The notes beneath the pieces are model-generated. The model made no database searches. It saw nothing but the letters and a program-made list of their open reading frames with translations, and was not told the origin of the DNA. DNA of 7,429 bases from an uncultured Bacillota bacterium (lineage in GTDB: Bacteria; Bacillota; Clostridia; Christensenellales; UBA1242), in contig CAMUGK010000044.1 of NCBI GenBank assembly GCA_947088415.1, positions 1-7,429 on the forward strand, in the 5' to 3' direction. The translations under genes were made by a program, and so were the position numbers. Positions 1 to 7,177 of the stretch are shown here, piece after piece. How positions within the stretch are numbered: position 1 is the first letter of the stretch; each line of letters opens with the position of its first letter.

Positions 1-1
1 C

Positions 2-2833
2 AAACCATTCAGTTCTAGCACTGAAGAGAATGTTGAAACTTATCATAAGTTTGTAGAAAGTGGAGAAAGTAAATATCTCACTTATGATACGCCATCAACT
101 AATGAATACACAGGCTGGTCTGTGTCAAGTATTTCAGATGACAGTAAAGCGAAATATATCACAGAAGTTCCAAAATTTGAAAATATTAAAGTCAAAGACG
201 TTACTTTCATATATGACGGTGGTGCTGAACCTGCTGAAAGAAAAAATAGCAGCTCTTCAACACGAGCAGAATATCAACCTCCTGTTAACCTTAAAGTTTC
301 TCAAGATAGATATAGTCTTAGTGATTATGACTCTAATAATAATAAGCATGATTCTTTAGGTGAAGCAGATGGGGCTTTCACAGTTCCAGAACTTCCAGGT
401 TACGTATATGACGGACAGGAAACTGTGGCAATCAAAGTTATTGTAACTTTGTGGTATAGCCCTGCTTATAGAGCAAGCTCTTCAGCCGAAGAAGATAGTG
501 CAGATGAAATTATTGAATTTGAAACAAAATTGAATATTAAAAAGTCAACCACATTTGCAAGCAATGTCAACACCTTTGTTCGTGACGGAAAAGAATTTGA
601 TGTCAAAGATTATATCTCAGTAACCCGCAAACAAGACGGAACAAATCAAATTGTAAATGATTATAACATCTATGATGATACTCTTGTAATGTTACTTCCA
701 GACAGTGGAAACATCACCTTTGATTTCCAAGCATTTAATTATGAACAAGATGAACAAGGCAATTGGGTTGAAGGCAAACACTTCCCACTTTCAAGTGTTG
801 ATGAAAATGGAAATAATGTTCCAAAAACATTTACAGAACGAAATAAAACTAAAAATTCTAAAGCATTCTATTATTCACTTTCAAATAGATATGCAAAAAG
901 AACATTAGACAAAAACTCTTATTTCAGAATCAAACTTTCTGGAAATGAACTTGAAAAGGTTAAAAATAGAGATGTTCAATTTAGATATGCTGGTCAAAGA
1001 TTGGCTATAAAGAATATTTATGAAGAAACTTTGGCTGACGGAACGACAAGAGAATTTGCATACCTTGTTCCTGATGACGATGATATTGAAAACAGTCTTG
1101 TAGAGGGTGGACTTGCAGATAATAGCAATATAAACATTGGAGAAGCAACAGAGGGCAATGCAATCAAACTTGCAATGCTTAAAGATGGCAAAGACAGACT
1201 CAACATTGAATCAACTGCAAGCATGACAACTCAAGGCACAAAACGCAGAGTAGTTGGCGAAGATGCAAATGATCGACGACACTATTTGATTAGCATTGGC
1301 GGGGAGAAAAGTGTTGAATATAGCTATTCAAGAAATTATGAAATTACTGGTTATTATTCAGGTATTGGCAGTTATTCTTCTTCTCAAGCAATTATTGATG
1401 AATACATTGCTATTGGAGAAAACCCAACAAAATATATTGTTCCATTCAGTGCATGGTCATCACAACTTCCATTGTTGAAGGCAGAAAAGACAGGCACAAG
1501 TCAAAGAGACATTGTGATCGACACATTCAGCAAAGAGAGTCTAGAAAAACTTGATATTAAAGTTTCTGGAGATGCTGGTGCTGGTGCTATAGAAAAATAT
1601 GAAGATGGCAATATTTTCACAGGAAGTGATTTTAATATAAGATCGCACTTTATTGCAGTAGTTATCAGTGAGAAGATTTCAGGTTTTGATAATAGTTGGT
1701 CAAATAAGGAATCATTCCTTCTTACAAATACCGATGGCTTTAAGTTTGCACTTAATCAATATGACGAAGAGCCTGCTAAACGAATTGCATTGAGTCAACT
1801 TGGAATACAAGATGAGAAATTAATAACCACTCAACGTGTAATGAAAGACGGCGAATATGTTTATGAAGACCGCGAAATCGATTTGACTGGTGTAGGCCTT
1901 GAAAATGCTTATTCAATAATTTCTGCAACAACTTTGGCTAAGGGAGAAAAAGTTACACCAATTGAAGACGGTAACGGCGTTACAAAAGTCAAGGTTAATG
2001 GAATTGAATTTGCTAAAACAGATAATGGCAAGTTTGAGATGATTAAAACTAGTTACACAATTAAAAACACAACACCACTTCTAAGGACAACTTATACTCA
2101 AATTGGTCAAATAGACAAACCTAAAGGACTGTCAACAAGTGGCAATAATGAATATATCGAAGTTGAAGTTAAAAGCACTGAATTTACAAGCGAAACCAAT
2201 GAACAAACTGCTATAGCGTTTATTAAAAAGTCTGAGTATTTAGAAGTTGAAGAAAACGCAAAGGTTAATATTTACGGAATTACTCTTTCAATTGACCTTT
2301 CAGACCCAATTTATCTTGGAAGCACTCAAGTCATTAATGAAACCGACAGCGGTTATAAAAAGATTTGGCAAGCAAAAACAAGAGAGGGCAAGTTAGAAAG
2401 TATTTCTTCAAACAATTACTTTATGGTTACTCGAAGTTCTTTAAATTTTGTTGTTCCATTAGATGGTTATAAAGAAACAATCAACGACATTGTTGTTGAT
2501 TATACTCATGGCGGAAGTTATATCACAAAACAAGAAAATACTCTTAATGAAGATGTTTTGGCTGTTAAGCTGGCAGGTAGTGTCACAGAAAATCAATCTA
2601 AAGTTGTTGATGTTTACACTTATCAAGTGATTGAAGGAGTGGGCGAAGATAAATTAATAGGTTCAAATGATGAATCTAAATATAAACTTGTTCAAATTGA
2701 TGTGACAGAAAATGGTAAAACAATTTCTTACTTCTTCTTGCAAGAACCAAATGGTCAACTTTATTCAATACTTTCAAACTTTGCTTTTAAAGGTGCGAAT
2801 ATTGCAACACCAGACACTCCCGAGACAACTTAA
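2..2833 (+). CDS. Large cysteine-free, probably exported surface protein, 5' end missing
   Basis: The frame is open from the left edge, so the true start lies upstream. The GTG at 122 is only an internal codon. The visible 943 residues end at a TAA (2831-2833). I do not recognise a family. The visible chain has no cysteine and is rich in Ser, Thr, Asn, Asp, Glu, Lys and Tyr. Short alternating hydrophobic stretches suggest beta-sandwich or Ig-like modules. There is no long hydrophobic segment, no LPXTG motif and no C-terminal membrane anchor; it ends in the polar sequence ATPDTPETT. Lack of cysteine and this composition are typical of secreted or wall-associated proteins of Gram-positive bacteria, so export is an inference; any signal peptide or anchor would be in the missing N-terminus. 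The Ser-rich stretch around 245-262 may be a linker. It lies 12 bases before cls and is probably co-transcribed with it. Confidence 0.8.
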   Translation, partial: KPFSSSTEENVETYHKFVESGESKYLTYDTPSTNEYTGWSVSSISDDSKAKYITEVPKFENIKVKDVTFIYDGGAEPAERKNSSSSTRAEYQPPVNLKVSQDRYSLSDYDSNNNKHDSLGEADGAFTVPELPGYVYDGQETVAIKVIVTLWYSPAYRASSSAEEDSADEIIEFETKLNIKKSTTFASNVNTFVRDGKEFDVKDYISVTRKQDGTNQIVNDYNIYDDTLVMLLPDSGNITFDFQAFNYEQDEQGNWVEGKHFPLSSVDENGNNVPKTFTERNKTKNSKAFYYSLSNRYAKRTLDKNSYFRIKLSGNELEKVKNRDVQFRYAGQRLAIKNIYEETLADGTTREFAYLVPDDDDIENSLVEGGLADNSNINIGEATEGNAIKLAMLKDGKDRLNIESTASMTTQGTKRRVVGEDANDRRHYLISIGGEKSVEYSYSRNYEITGYYSGIGSYSSSQAIIDEYIAIGENPTKYIVPFSAWSSQLPLLKAEKTGTSQRDIVIDTFSKESLEKLDIKVSGDAGAGAIEKYEDGNIFTGSDFNIRSHFIAVVISEKISGFDNSWSNKESFLLTNTDGFKFALNQYDEEPAKRIALSQLGIQDEKLITTQRVMKDGEYVYEDREIDLTGVGLENAYSIISATTLAKGEKVTPIEDGNGVTKVKVNGIEFAKTDNGKFEMIKTSYTIKNTTPLLRTTYTQIGQIDKPKGLSTSGNNEYIEVEVKSTEFTSETNEQTAIAFIKKSEYLEVEENAKVNIYGITLSIDLSDPIYLGSTQVINETDSGYKKIWQAKTREGKLESISSNNYFMVTRSSLNFVVPLDGYKETINDIVVDYTHGGSYITKQENTLNEDVLAVKLAGSVTENQSKVVDVYTYQVIEGVGEDKLIGSNDESKYKLVQIDVTENGKTISYFFLQEPNGQLYSILSNFAFKGANIATPDTPETT

Positions 2834-2838
2834 AGGAG
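2832..2838 (+). promoter_or_regulatory. Ribosome binding site of cls, overlapping the upstream stop codon
   Basis: AAAGGAG begins inside the TAA stop of the upstream gene and lies 7 bases before the ATG at 2846. The tight packing implies a shared transcript and possibly translational coupling between the surface protein and cls. Confidence 0.75.
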
Positions 2839-2845
2839 AAAGGTT

Positions 2846-4297
2846 ATGCACTGGATTTTAATCGTTATTTGTGTGATTGCCAGTATGAACTTTCTTCTTA
2901 TGATTGGTATGGTGTTTCTTGAAAAAAAGAAACCGCAAACCATTATTTCATGGCTTACGATTCTGACATTTCTTCCACTTATCGGATTTATATTATATAT
3001 AATTTTCGGCAGTGGATTGAGTGTCAGAACTCGTCGCATGATAAAAAAGAAGGCGATTTCAGAACGCGATATAATTAAAAATATAGACGGCATACAAAAT
3101 CTTAACAATGCCAAACTTGACGGATTGACTGAAAAAGATAAACAGATTGTTACATTTTGCTATAACAATGGCTCTTACCCTTGCCCAGGGAATGATGTTG
3201 TAATTTTCAATAACGGGATACAAAAAATTACTTCTTTAAAAGAAGACCTGCTTAAAGCAAAACATTCGATTAATATTGAATATTATATCTTTGCTAAAGA
3301 TTCGACTGGCAAACAAATTATGGATATTCTCTGTCAAAAAGCAAGAGAAGGTATCGATGTCAGACTTATCTATGATTCAATAGGCTCTCGAAAAGCACCA
3401 AGACGTTTTTTCAATCGTCTTGTTAAAGCGGGTGGTCAAGTTGCCGAATTTTTTCCACCATTTATGCATATAAGACTTATCAACCTTAAACTCAACTATC
3501 GCAACCACAGAAAAATAGTTGTTATTGACGGAAAGATCGGCTACACTGGTGGAATAAACATTCGTGACGACCATATGGGTTTAAATAAGAAACTCAATCC
3601 TTGGCGAGATACAACAATCAGAATTCAAGGAAGTGGAGTTTATGGGCTTCAAAACATCTTTATTGATGATTGGCGTTATTGCAAAAAAGACAATACTCCA
3701 CCAAAAACCTATCTTGAGCAAGGTTTTTTCCCTTCGCCAGAAATTAAAGGCGATGTAACAGTTCAAGTTCTTTCATCTGGCCCAGACACATCTAATCAAA
3801 AGATAAAAGAAGGTTTTATCAAACTTATTACAAATGCCGAAAAAAGAGTTTGGATTCAAACACCTTACTTTATTCCTGATGATAGCTTTTTAAGTGCATT
3901 TTACATTGCTATTAAAAGCGGTGTCGAAGTTTGCATAATGGTGCCAAACAAACCAGATAAAAAATCTGTTTATTATGTAACACTTTCTTACTTGAAAGAG
4001 CTTAGTGAGCTTGGTGCAAAGATTTATCTTTATGATGGTTTTTTGCATAGCAAAACTATCATTGTTGATGATAACAAATTATCTATTGGCACATGCAATT
4101 TAGATAATCGCTCGTTTGGTCTTAACTTTGAAGATACTGCAATTATGTATTCGGTTAAACTTAACAAAAGTTATCAAGAGACATATAAAGAAGACACAAA
4201 AAATTGTTACGAAGTCAGCCCAGTTTATTTTAAACGTAAACGTTGGCTTACAAAGTTCTTGCAAGCCATTTTCCGTTTGCTTGCACCATTATTTTAA
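2846..4297 (+). CDS. cls: Cardiolipin synthase (phospholipase D superfamily)
   Basis: A membrane enzyme that joins two phosphatidylglycerol molecules into cardiolipin plus glycerol. At 483 residues it has the usual length of bacterial Cls. Two hydrophobic segments (about residues 3-24 and 33-54) form the N-terminal membrane hairpin, followed by a basic stretch (RTRRMIKKK, 61-69). Two phospholipase D catalytic motifs of the form HxKx4D are intact: H221/K223/D228, followed by GYTGGIN, and H401/K403/D408, followed by GTCNLDNRSFGLNFE, which is characteristic of Cls. Start: ATG at 2846 with AAAGGAG 7 bases upstream. It is the last gene of a plus-strand unit with the surface protein before it and a strong terminator right after its TAA. 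No promoter was evident in the 12-base gap, so expression probably depends on a promoter upstream or inside the preceding gene. The residues expected for activity are present. Confidence 0.95.
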   Translation: MHWILIVICVIASMNFLLMIGMVFLEKKKPQTIISWLTILTFLPLIGFILYIIFGSGLSVRTRRMIKKKAISERDIIKNIDGIQNLNNAKLDGLTEKDKQIVTFCYNNGSYPCPGNDVVIFNNGIQKITSLKEDLLKAKHSINIEYYIFAKDSTGKQIMDILCQKAREGIDVRLIYDSIGSRKAPRRFFNRLVKAGGQVAEFFPPFMHIRLINLKLNYRNHRKIVVIDGKIGYTGGINIRDDHMGLNKKLNPWRDTTIRIQGSGVYGLQNIFIDDWRYCKKDNTPPKTYLEQGFFPSPEIKGDVTVQVLSSGPDTSNQKIKEGFIKLITNAEKRVWIQTPYFIPDDSFLSAFYIAIKSGVEVCIMVPNKPDKKSVYYVTLSYLKELSELGAKIYLYDGFLHSKTIIVDDNKLSIGTCNLDNRSFGLNFEDTAIMYSVKLNKSYQETYKEDTKNCYEVSPVYFKRKRWLTKFLQAIFRLLAPLF

Positions 4298-4298
4298 T

Positions 4299-4338
4299 AA
4301 ACAAAAAAAACAGCAATACTTTGCTGTTTTTTTTGTTT
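4299..4338. terminator. Strong intrinsic terminator, probably bidirectional, between convergent genes
   Basis: A perfect 18-bp inverted repeat (4299-4316 with 4321-4338) closes on a four-base loop TACT. The core is ACAGCAA / TTGCTGT, flanked by eight A on the left and eight T on the right, so either strand gives a hairpin followed by a U-run. It begins two bases after the cls stop and would also stop transcripts of the minus-strand dehydrogenase gene ending at 4401. Confidence 0.9.
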
Positions 4339-4341
4339 GAC

Positions 4342-4398
4342 ATTGCCACCCGCCTCACGCTAAATGGCAATTTGCTGTTAGAAACAGCCATTGGCTGT
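4342..4398. repeat. Cluster of nested, competing inverted repeats
   Basis: Three inverted repeats lie in 57 bases: ATTGCCA (4342-4348) with TGGCAAT (4365-4371) around a GC-richer 16-base loop; GCTGTT (4374-4379) with AACAGC (4383-4388); and ACAGCC (4384-4389) with GGCTGT (4393-4398). The last two share the same bases, so only one can form at a time. On the minus strand the last hairpin comes two bases after the dehydrogenase stop and is followed by TTTC, making it a weak terminator candidate. TTGCTGTT at 4372-4379 repeats the right arm of the neighbouring terminator (4321-4328). It may be a dispersed repeat or simply tandem termination signals. Confidence 0.5.
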
Positions 4399-4400
4399 CC

Positions 4401-5528
4401 TTATTTATGGCAATCGTCACAATCACAACCACAATCGTGTTCACAAGAAACTTCTTGCAAATATTTGTCTAGTGGTTGTGCCTTATAAAAGTTTTCTGGC
4501 ATCCAATCGGTTGTTGTAAAGCCAGCAGGGGCACACAACACTTCAGGAATACGATTGATTACTGTTGCACAAGTAAGCTCAACTGTGCATGGACGTTCAA
4601 TCACAACGCGTGTGTTTGGTTCGCCTTCAATTGTCCAGTCGTTGCAGTCAAACTCTTTAGAATCATAAACCTTGCCAATACATTCAGATTCAATAACAAT
4701 TCCTTCTTTGGTTTCTGTTGTAACAACAGCACTCATTCCTGTGCAATTGCCTTTGGCAATAGTCATGCCAAGAGTTGAACTTTTCAAGTTTTTAGTTGCA
4801 ATTTGTGGCAAACATTTTTGAGTTTGTCTAGTTACATGAAGTCCAAGCTTTTCGCAAAGCCAGCCATTCACATTCCACATATAACTTGGCGCAAACTTGC
4901 CAGCGTTAATAAGCTTCTTTCTCTCTTCATCAGAAATGTTGTCAGCAGAAGCAACTTGATTTTGAAATTCTTCAACTGTAAGCCCTGCACCATGAACTTG
5001 AGCAAGAGAGATGCCATAGTCTTCAACATTATAACTAGATTTGCCTTTAATTTTTGTGATTTTGTGAGTAGCACCAGCAAGCACGCTGATAAGGTTGCCC
5101 CAAAAAACATCTTGATAACCACTTCCACAAATAGTGCAACCATTTTCTTGAGCAAGCTTATCAATTTTTTTGAAAAGTTTAGGATTGCTGTTTTGTGGGA
5201 AGAAAGCTTCTTCACAAGTTGAAATAGCGTTTACACCATTTTTAGCACAAATTTCATAAGCAGGGTAATTTTCTGCAAATACACTTGTTGTTGTGATAAT
5301 TGCAACATCAACATCGTGTTCTTGCAAAAATCTGTCAAATTCTTTTGCATCTTGAACTTTTACTCCATACTTTTTGTTTAACCCAATCACTTCAGAAATG
5401 TCTTTTCCGACAAGATTTGGATTGATGTCAAAAGCACCTACGATTTTAACACCTTTTTCAATAGCATAGCGCATTGTGTAGGCTGACATTTTCCCACAGC
5501 CATATTGAACCATATTGATTTTTTCCAT
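4401..5528 (-). CDS. NAD(P)-dependent oxidoreductase, DapB / 2,4-diaminopentanoate dehydrogenase-like, with Cys-rich tail
   Basis: 375 residues with an N-terminal Rossmann fold. The nucleotide loop YGCGKMS (residues 9-15) follows the first strand, and GAFDINPNLVGKDISEVIG (31-49) is the second strand and following loop typical of DapB-like and 2,4-diaminopentanoate dehydrogenase (Ord) proteins. VDVAIITTTS (73-82) and NAISTCEEAFFP (100-111) complete the cofactor half. GSGYQDVFWGNL (136-147) and GAGLTVEEF (180-188) belong to the substrate-binding half. The DapB catalytic HH...K signature was not seen, so lysine biosynthesis is unlikely; reversible oxidative deamination of an amino compound is the family's likely chemistry. 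The ornithine-degradation genes that usually surround Ord are absent here, so the substrate is unknown. The C-terminus ends in a Cys/His cluster (C362, H364, C366, C368, C370, C373, H374), unusual for the family. Start: ATG with GGAGG 7 bases upstream. The TAA stop faces the cls terminator. Confidence 0.8.
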   Translation of the reverse strand: MEKINMVQYGCGKMSAYTMRYAIEKGVKIVGAFDINPNLVGKDISEVIGLNKKYGVKVQDAKEFDRFLQEHDVDVAIITTTSVFAENYPAYEICAKNGVNAISTCEEAFFPQNSNPKLFKKIDKLAQENGCTICGSGYQDVFWGNLISVLAGATHKITKIKGKSSYNVEDYGISLAQVHGAGLTVEEFQNQVASADNISDEERKKLINAGKFAPSYMWNVNGWLCEKLGLHVTRQTQKCLPQIATKNLKSSTLGMTIAKGNCTGMSAVVTTETKEGIVIESECIGKVYDSKEFDCNDWTIEGEPNTRVVIERPCTVELTCATVINRIPEVLCAPAGFTTTDWMPENFYKAQPLDKYLQEVSCEHDCGCDCDDCHK

Positions 5529-5546
5529 AATAAAACCTCCAAAGAT

Positions 5547-5574
5547 ATTATATAAGTTTTAACAAAAAAATCAA
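5547..5574 (-). promoter_or_regulatory. Candidate sigma-A-type promoter of the dehydrogenase gene
   Basis: On the minus strand, TTGATT (-35, 5569-5574) and a perfect TATAAT (-10, 5547-5552) are 16 bases apart. Transcription would start near 5540, right at the GGAGG ribosome binding site (5536-5540), giving a very short leader. This suggests the gene can be expressed independently of the SIMPL gene upstream. Confidence 0.55.
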
Positions 5575-5592
5575 AATAATTTCAATTAATTT

Positions 5593-6297
5593 TTAATATA
5601 ATTCAACTTTAAGTTTTGCTGTAATTTTAATTTTTCCAACAAGGTCGTTTTCAATCATGTTTTCGCTGTATTCACGATAAAGATTTGAACAGCAATATAC
5701 ATATTCTTCGCTAATTTCCAAAACTTGCAAATCATCTCTTCCTGTAAGTTCGCTTGCTTTAAGTTTTGCATTATTAAGTGCAGAAATCATTGTTTGGTTG
5801 TAAATTTCTTGGTAGTTTGAAACTTCATAATTAATATTTTTTATGCTTGTCACACCACATTCGCAGATTGCTGAAACATAATCATTAATTTCATTTAAAT
5901 TTTCAACATTAAATGTGAAATGAGTTGTTGCATAATATCCTGTTATAGAACGATCGCTAGAATAATCATAATTTGGATAAGCAGAAAAATGTGTTGTAAC
6001 AATATTATCTTTTGAAATTCCCATTTCATCAAGTTTTTTAACAGCACAATTTAAAACTTGAAAATTTTTATCTTTGGCGTCATTTATGTCAGAAGAAAGA
6101 GTTTCAATGCTTGCGCAAATTTTTGCTCTGTCTGGTGACATTTCTGTAGAAGCTTCACCAATAACACTAAAGGTTGGTGTTTTATCGTCAGCATAAACAT
6201 TCAAATCCTGACTGTGAGAATTAAAACTTGCCAAAACTCCAAACCCAAAACAAATTGAAAGCAAGATGGCAAACCCTAAACATAAATATTTTTTCAT
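5593..6297 (-). CDS. Secreted SIMPL-domain (DUF541) protein
   Basis: 234 residues from the ATG at 6297. This start is preferred to the in-frame ATG at 6327 because GGAGG (6305-6309) sits 7 bases before it and the protein then opens with a classic signal peptide: MKKY, a hydrophobic core at about residues 5-25, and a plausible cleavage after VYA (36) or LA (23). The remainder, about 43-230, matches the SIMPL/DUF541 pattern: TFSVIGEASTEMSPDRA near the start (42-58), GISKDNIVTTHFSAYPNYDY (93-112) and ITGYYATTHFTFNVENLNEI (118-137). These proteins are exported and usually form oligomers; known relatives are linked to stress tolerance or outer-surface complexes, but no enzymatic activity is established. 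The biochemical role here is unknown. It lies between tmk and the dehydrogenase on the same strand, 105 bases after tmk and with a terminator between, so it is probably a separate unit. Confidence 0.85.
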   Translation of the reverse strand: MKKYLCLGFAILLSICFGFGVLASFNSHSQDLNVYADDKTPTFSVIGEASTEMSPDRAKICASIETLSSDINDAKDKNFQVLNCAVKKLDEMGISKDNIVTTHFSAYPNYDYSSDRSITGYYATTHFTFNVENLNEINDYVSAICECGVTSIKNINYEVSNYQEIYNQTMISALNNAKLKASELTGRDDLQVLEISEEYVYCCSNLYREYSENMIENDLVGKIKITAKLKVELY

Positions 6298-6304
6298 TTT
6301 TTTA

Positions 6305-6309
6305 CCTCC
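6305..6309 (-). promoter_or_regulatory. Ribosome binding site fixing the start of the SIMPL gene
   Basis: GGAGG on the minus strand lies 7 bases before the ATG at 6297. It would lie inside the coding region if the upstream in-frame ATG at 6327 were used, and no comparable site was noticed before that ATG. Confidence 0.75.
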
Positions 6310-6347
6310 GCTATTTAATTTGAGCAAAAGGTTGAAATTTATGAAAA

Positions 6348-6376
6348 ATTAATTACTATTCGACAAACCTAGTCAA
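6348..6376 (-). promoter_or_regulatory. Candidate promoter of the SIMPL gene
   Basis: TTGACT (6371-6376) and ATTAAT (6348-6353) are spaced by 17 bases on the minus strand, just after the tmk terminator. The -35 matches 5 of 6 and the -10 only 4 of 6 consensus positions. The DNA is so AT-rich that a chance match is possible. Confidence 0.35.
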
Positions 6377-6382
6377 AAAAAC

Positions 6383-6404
6383 AAAAAAAGTGGCAAAAAC
6401 CACT
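6383..6404 (-). terminator. Intrinsic terminator of tmk, overlapping its stop codon
   Basis: On the minus strand AGTGG (6404-6400) and CCACT (6393-6389) form a 5-bp stem with a six-base loop TTTTTG, followed by a run of T, one G and seven more T (6388-6375). The left arm includes part of the TAG stop codon of tmk. The stem is short but the T-tract is strong. Confidence 0.6.
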
Positions 6405-7026
6405 AATTTTTATAATATTTTTCAAAAGTTTCGACAATTTGATTAAACACACCTTCAATCGTGTCGGTTGCATCAATAAGCTTTACATGCCTGCGATCTT
6501 GTTTTGCAAGCTCTAAAAAACCTTTCTCAAGTGCTTTATAAAACTCAAGTCCACGACTCTCAATTCGGTCTTGTAGATTTTCTTTTTCTTTTCTCTCAAA
6601 GGCAGTTTGGGCTGGCAAATTTAAAACAAGCGTAAGATCGGTTGTGATGCCGTCAGTTGCAAAATCAATGATTGATTTAATTTTTTTTGGGCTTGTGCCA
6701 GTTGCATAACCCTGATAAACCAATGTAGAGTGATAAAACCTATCTAATAAAACAAGTTTTCCTTCTTCAAGTGCAGGCTTAATTTTTTCTTCAATAAGCT
6801 GAGCTCTTGCTGCATTAAAAAGCAGTATTTCAGCTTTAAGATTGATATTAATGTTTTTATGTAATAAAACCTCTCGCACTTGTTCGCCAAGTTCACTTCC
6901 GCCGGGTTCACGAAGTGCAACATAGTCAATTCCTTTTTTATCAAGATATTCTTTAAATGATTTAACTTGTGTTGACTTGCCACAAGCTTCTCCACCTTCA
7001 AATGAAAGAATAAAACCTTTTTTCAT
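6403..7026 (-). CDS. tmk: Thymidylate (dTMP) kinase
   Basis: Cytoplasmic kinase that phosphorylates dTMP to dTDP with ATP, the last step specific to dTTP synthesis. The 207-residue length is normal. The P-loop is FEGGEACGKST (residues 9-19, with K17). REPGGS (39-44) is the family's substrate-side motif. LLDRFYHSTLVYQG (93-106) contains the DR[YF]xxS signature and the YQ that contacts thymine. The lid region around 143-157 (FERKEKENLQDRIES) supplies basic residues, as in enzymes whose catalytic arginine is in the lid rather than in the P-loop. The P-loop has EAC where many relatives have a DGxG or EGAG type sequence, but G16, K17 and S18 are intact. Start: ATG with AGGAGG (7031-7036) 4 bases upstream, and a consensus -35 further up. 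The stop is TAG, the only non-TAA stop among the complete genes here. The usual partner holB is not next to it in this window. Confidence 0.96.
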   Translation of the reverse strand: MKKGFILSFEGGEACGKSTQVKSFKEYLDKKGIDYVALREPGGSELGEQVREVLLHKNININLKAEILLFNAARAQLIEEKIKPALEEGKLVLLDRFYHSTLVYQGYATGTSPKKIKSIIDFATDGITTDLTLVLNLPAQTAFERKEKENLQDRIESRGLEFYKALEKGFLELAKQDRRHVKLIDATDTIEGVFNQIVETFEKYYKN

Positions 7027-7043
7027 ATAACCTCCTAAATATA

Positions 7044-7072
7044 AGTTTAAAAAAAGTTTAAACTTTTGTCAA
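7044..7072 (-). promoter_or_regulatory. Promoter of tmk
   Basis: On the minus strand a perfect TTGACA (7067-7072) is followed after 17 bases by TAAACT (7044-7049), 4 of 6 matches to the -10 consensus. It ends 17 bases upstream of the tmk start, leaving a very short leader carrying AGGAGG (7031-7036). Confidence 0.6.
7052..7067. repeat. 16-bp perfect palindrome between the tmk -35 and -10
   Basis: AAAAGTTTAAACTTTT is its own reverse complement and fills almost all of the spacer of the tmk promoter. That is a typical operator position, but palindromes of A and T arise easily in such DNA and no regulator is identified. Confidence 0.4.
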
Positions 7073-7080
7073 GAATTAAC

Positions 7081-7101
7081 AAATTAAAATTATTTTAATT
7101 T
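7081..7101. repeat. Interrupted AT palindrome in the divergent promoter region
   Basis: AAATTAAAAT (7081-7090) and ATTTTAATTT (7092-7101) are exact inverted repeats around a single T. They lie upstream of both the tmk promoter and the divergent promoter at 7138. This could be a regulator site or bent A-tract DNA; chance is not excluded. Confidence 0.35.
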
Positions 7102-7137
7102 TTTGTGTAAATTTGTTTGCTAAAAAAGAAAAAATAG

Positions 7138-7143
7138 TATAAA
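7138..7143 (+). promoter_or_regulatory. Candidate -10 of the gene starting at 7178
   Basis: TATAAA followed by AT lies 35 bases upstream of the start codon. No good -35 is present: TTTGCT (7116-7121), 16 bases upstream, is weak. The A-rich tract between may help activity. The 150-base gap 7027-7177 otherwise holds only the divergent tmk signals and the two AT palindromes. Confidence 0.35.
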
Positions 7144-7162
7144 ATTAAATTATTAATTTAAT

Positions 7163-7170
7163 AAAGGAAG
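7163..7170 (+). promoter_or_regulatory. Ribosome binding site fixing the start at 7178
   Basis: AAAGGAAG lies 7 bases before the ATG at 7178. No start with such a site was found in the other frame that carries the long downstream coding sequence, so translation must enter upstream of the G-run. Confidence 0.7.
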
Positions 7171-7177
7171 ATAGAAT

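Noticed and set aside
122..124. GTG as start of the large first gene
   Set aside because: No ribosome binding site precedes it and the same frame is open and protein-like from base 2 to 121, so the gene simply continues beyond the window.
60..359. Open frame of 99 codons overlapping the large 5' gene
   Set aside because: It lies wholly inside the longer frame, which continues to the window edge; its product is Leu/Ile/Lys-rich shadow sequence.
4243..4488. Plus-strand open frame of 81 codons running across the cls terminator into the dehydrogenase end
   Set aside because: It translates straight through the terminator hairpin and starts inside cls without a ribosome binding site.
4476..5222. 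Plus-strand open frames at 4476-4778 and 4803-5222 opposite the dehydrogenase gene
   Set aside because: They are antisense to a well-supported gene, overlap its codons, lack a clear ribosome binding site, and encode low-complexity Ser/Asn/Phe-rich sequence.
5569..5594. AT-only imperfect hairpin after the SIMPL gene stop as a terminator
   Set aside because: The stem contains almost no G or C and has a bulge, so it would be unstable; the following T-run is better read as part of the spacer of the next promoter. Read-through into the dehydrogenase gene remains possible.
6298..6327. Upstream ATG at 6327 as the start of the SIMPL gene
   Set aside because: It would translate the GGAGG ribosome binding site as Gly-Gly and put ten polar residues before a classic signal peptide.
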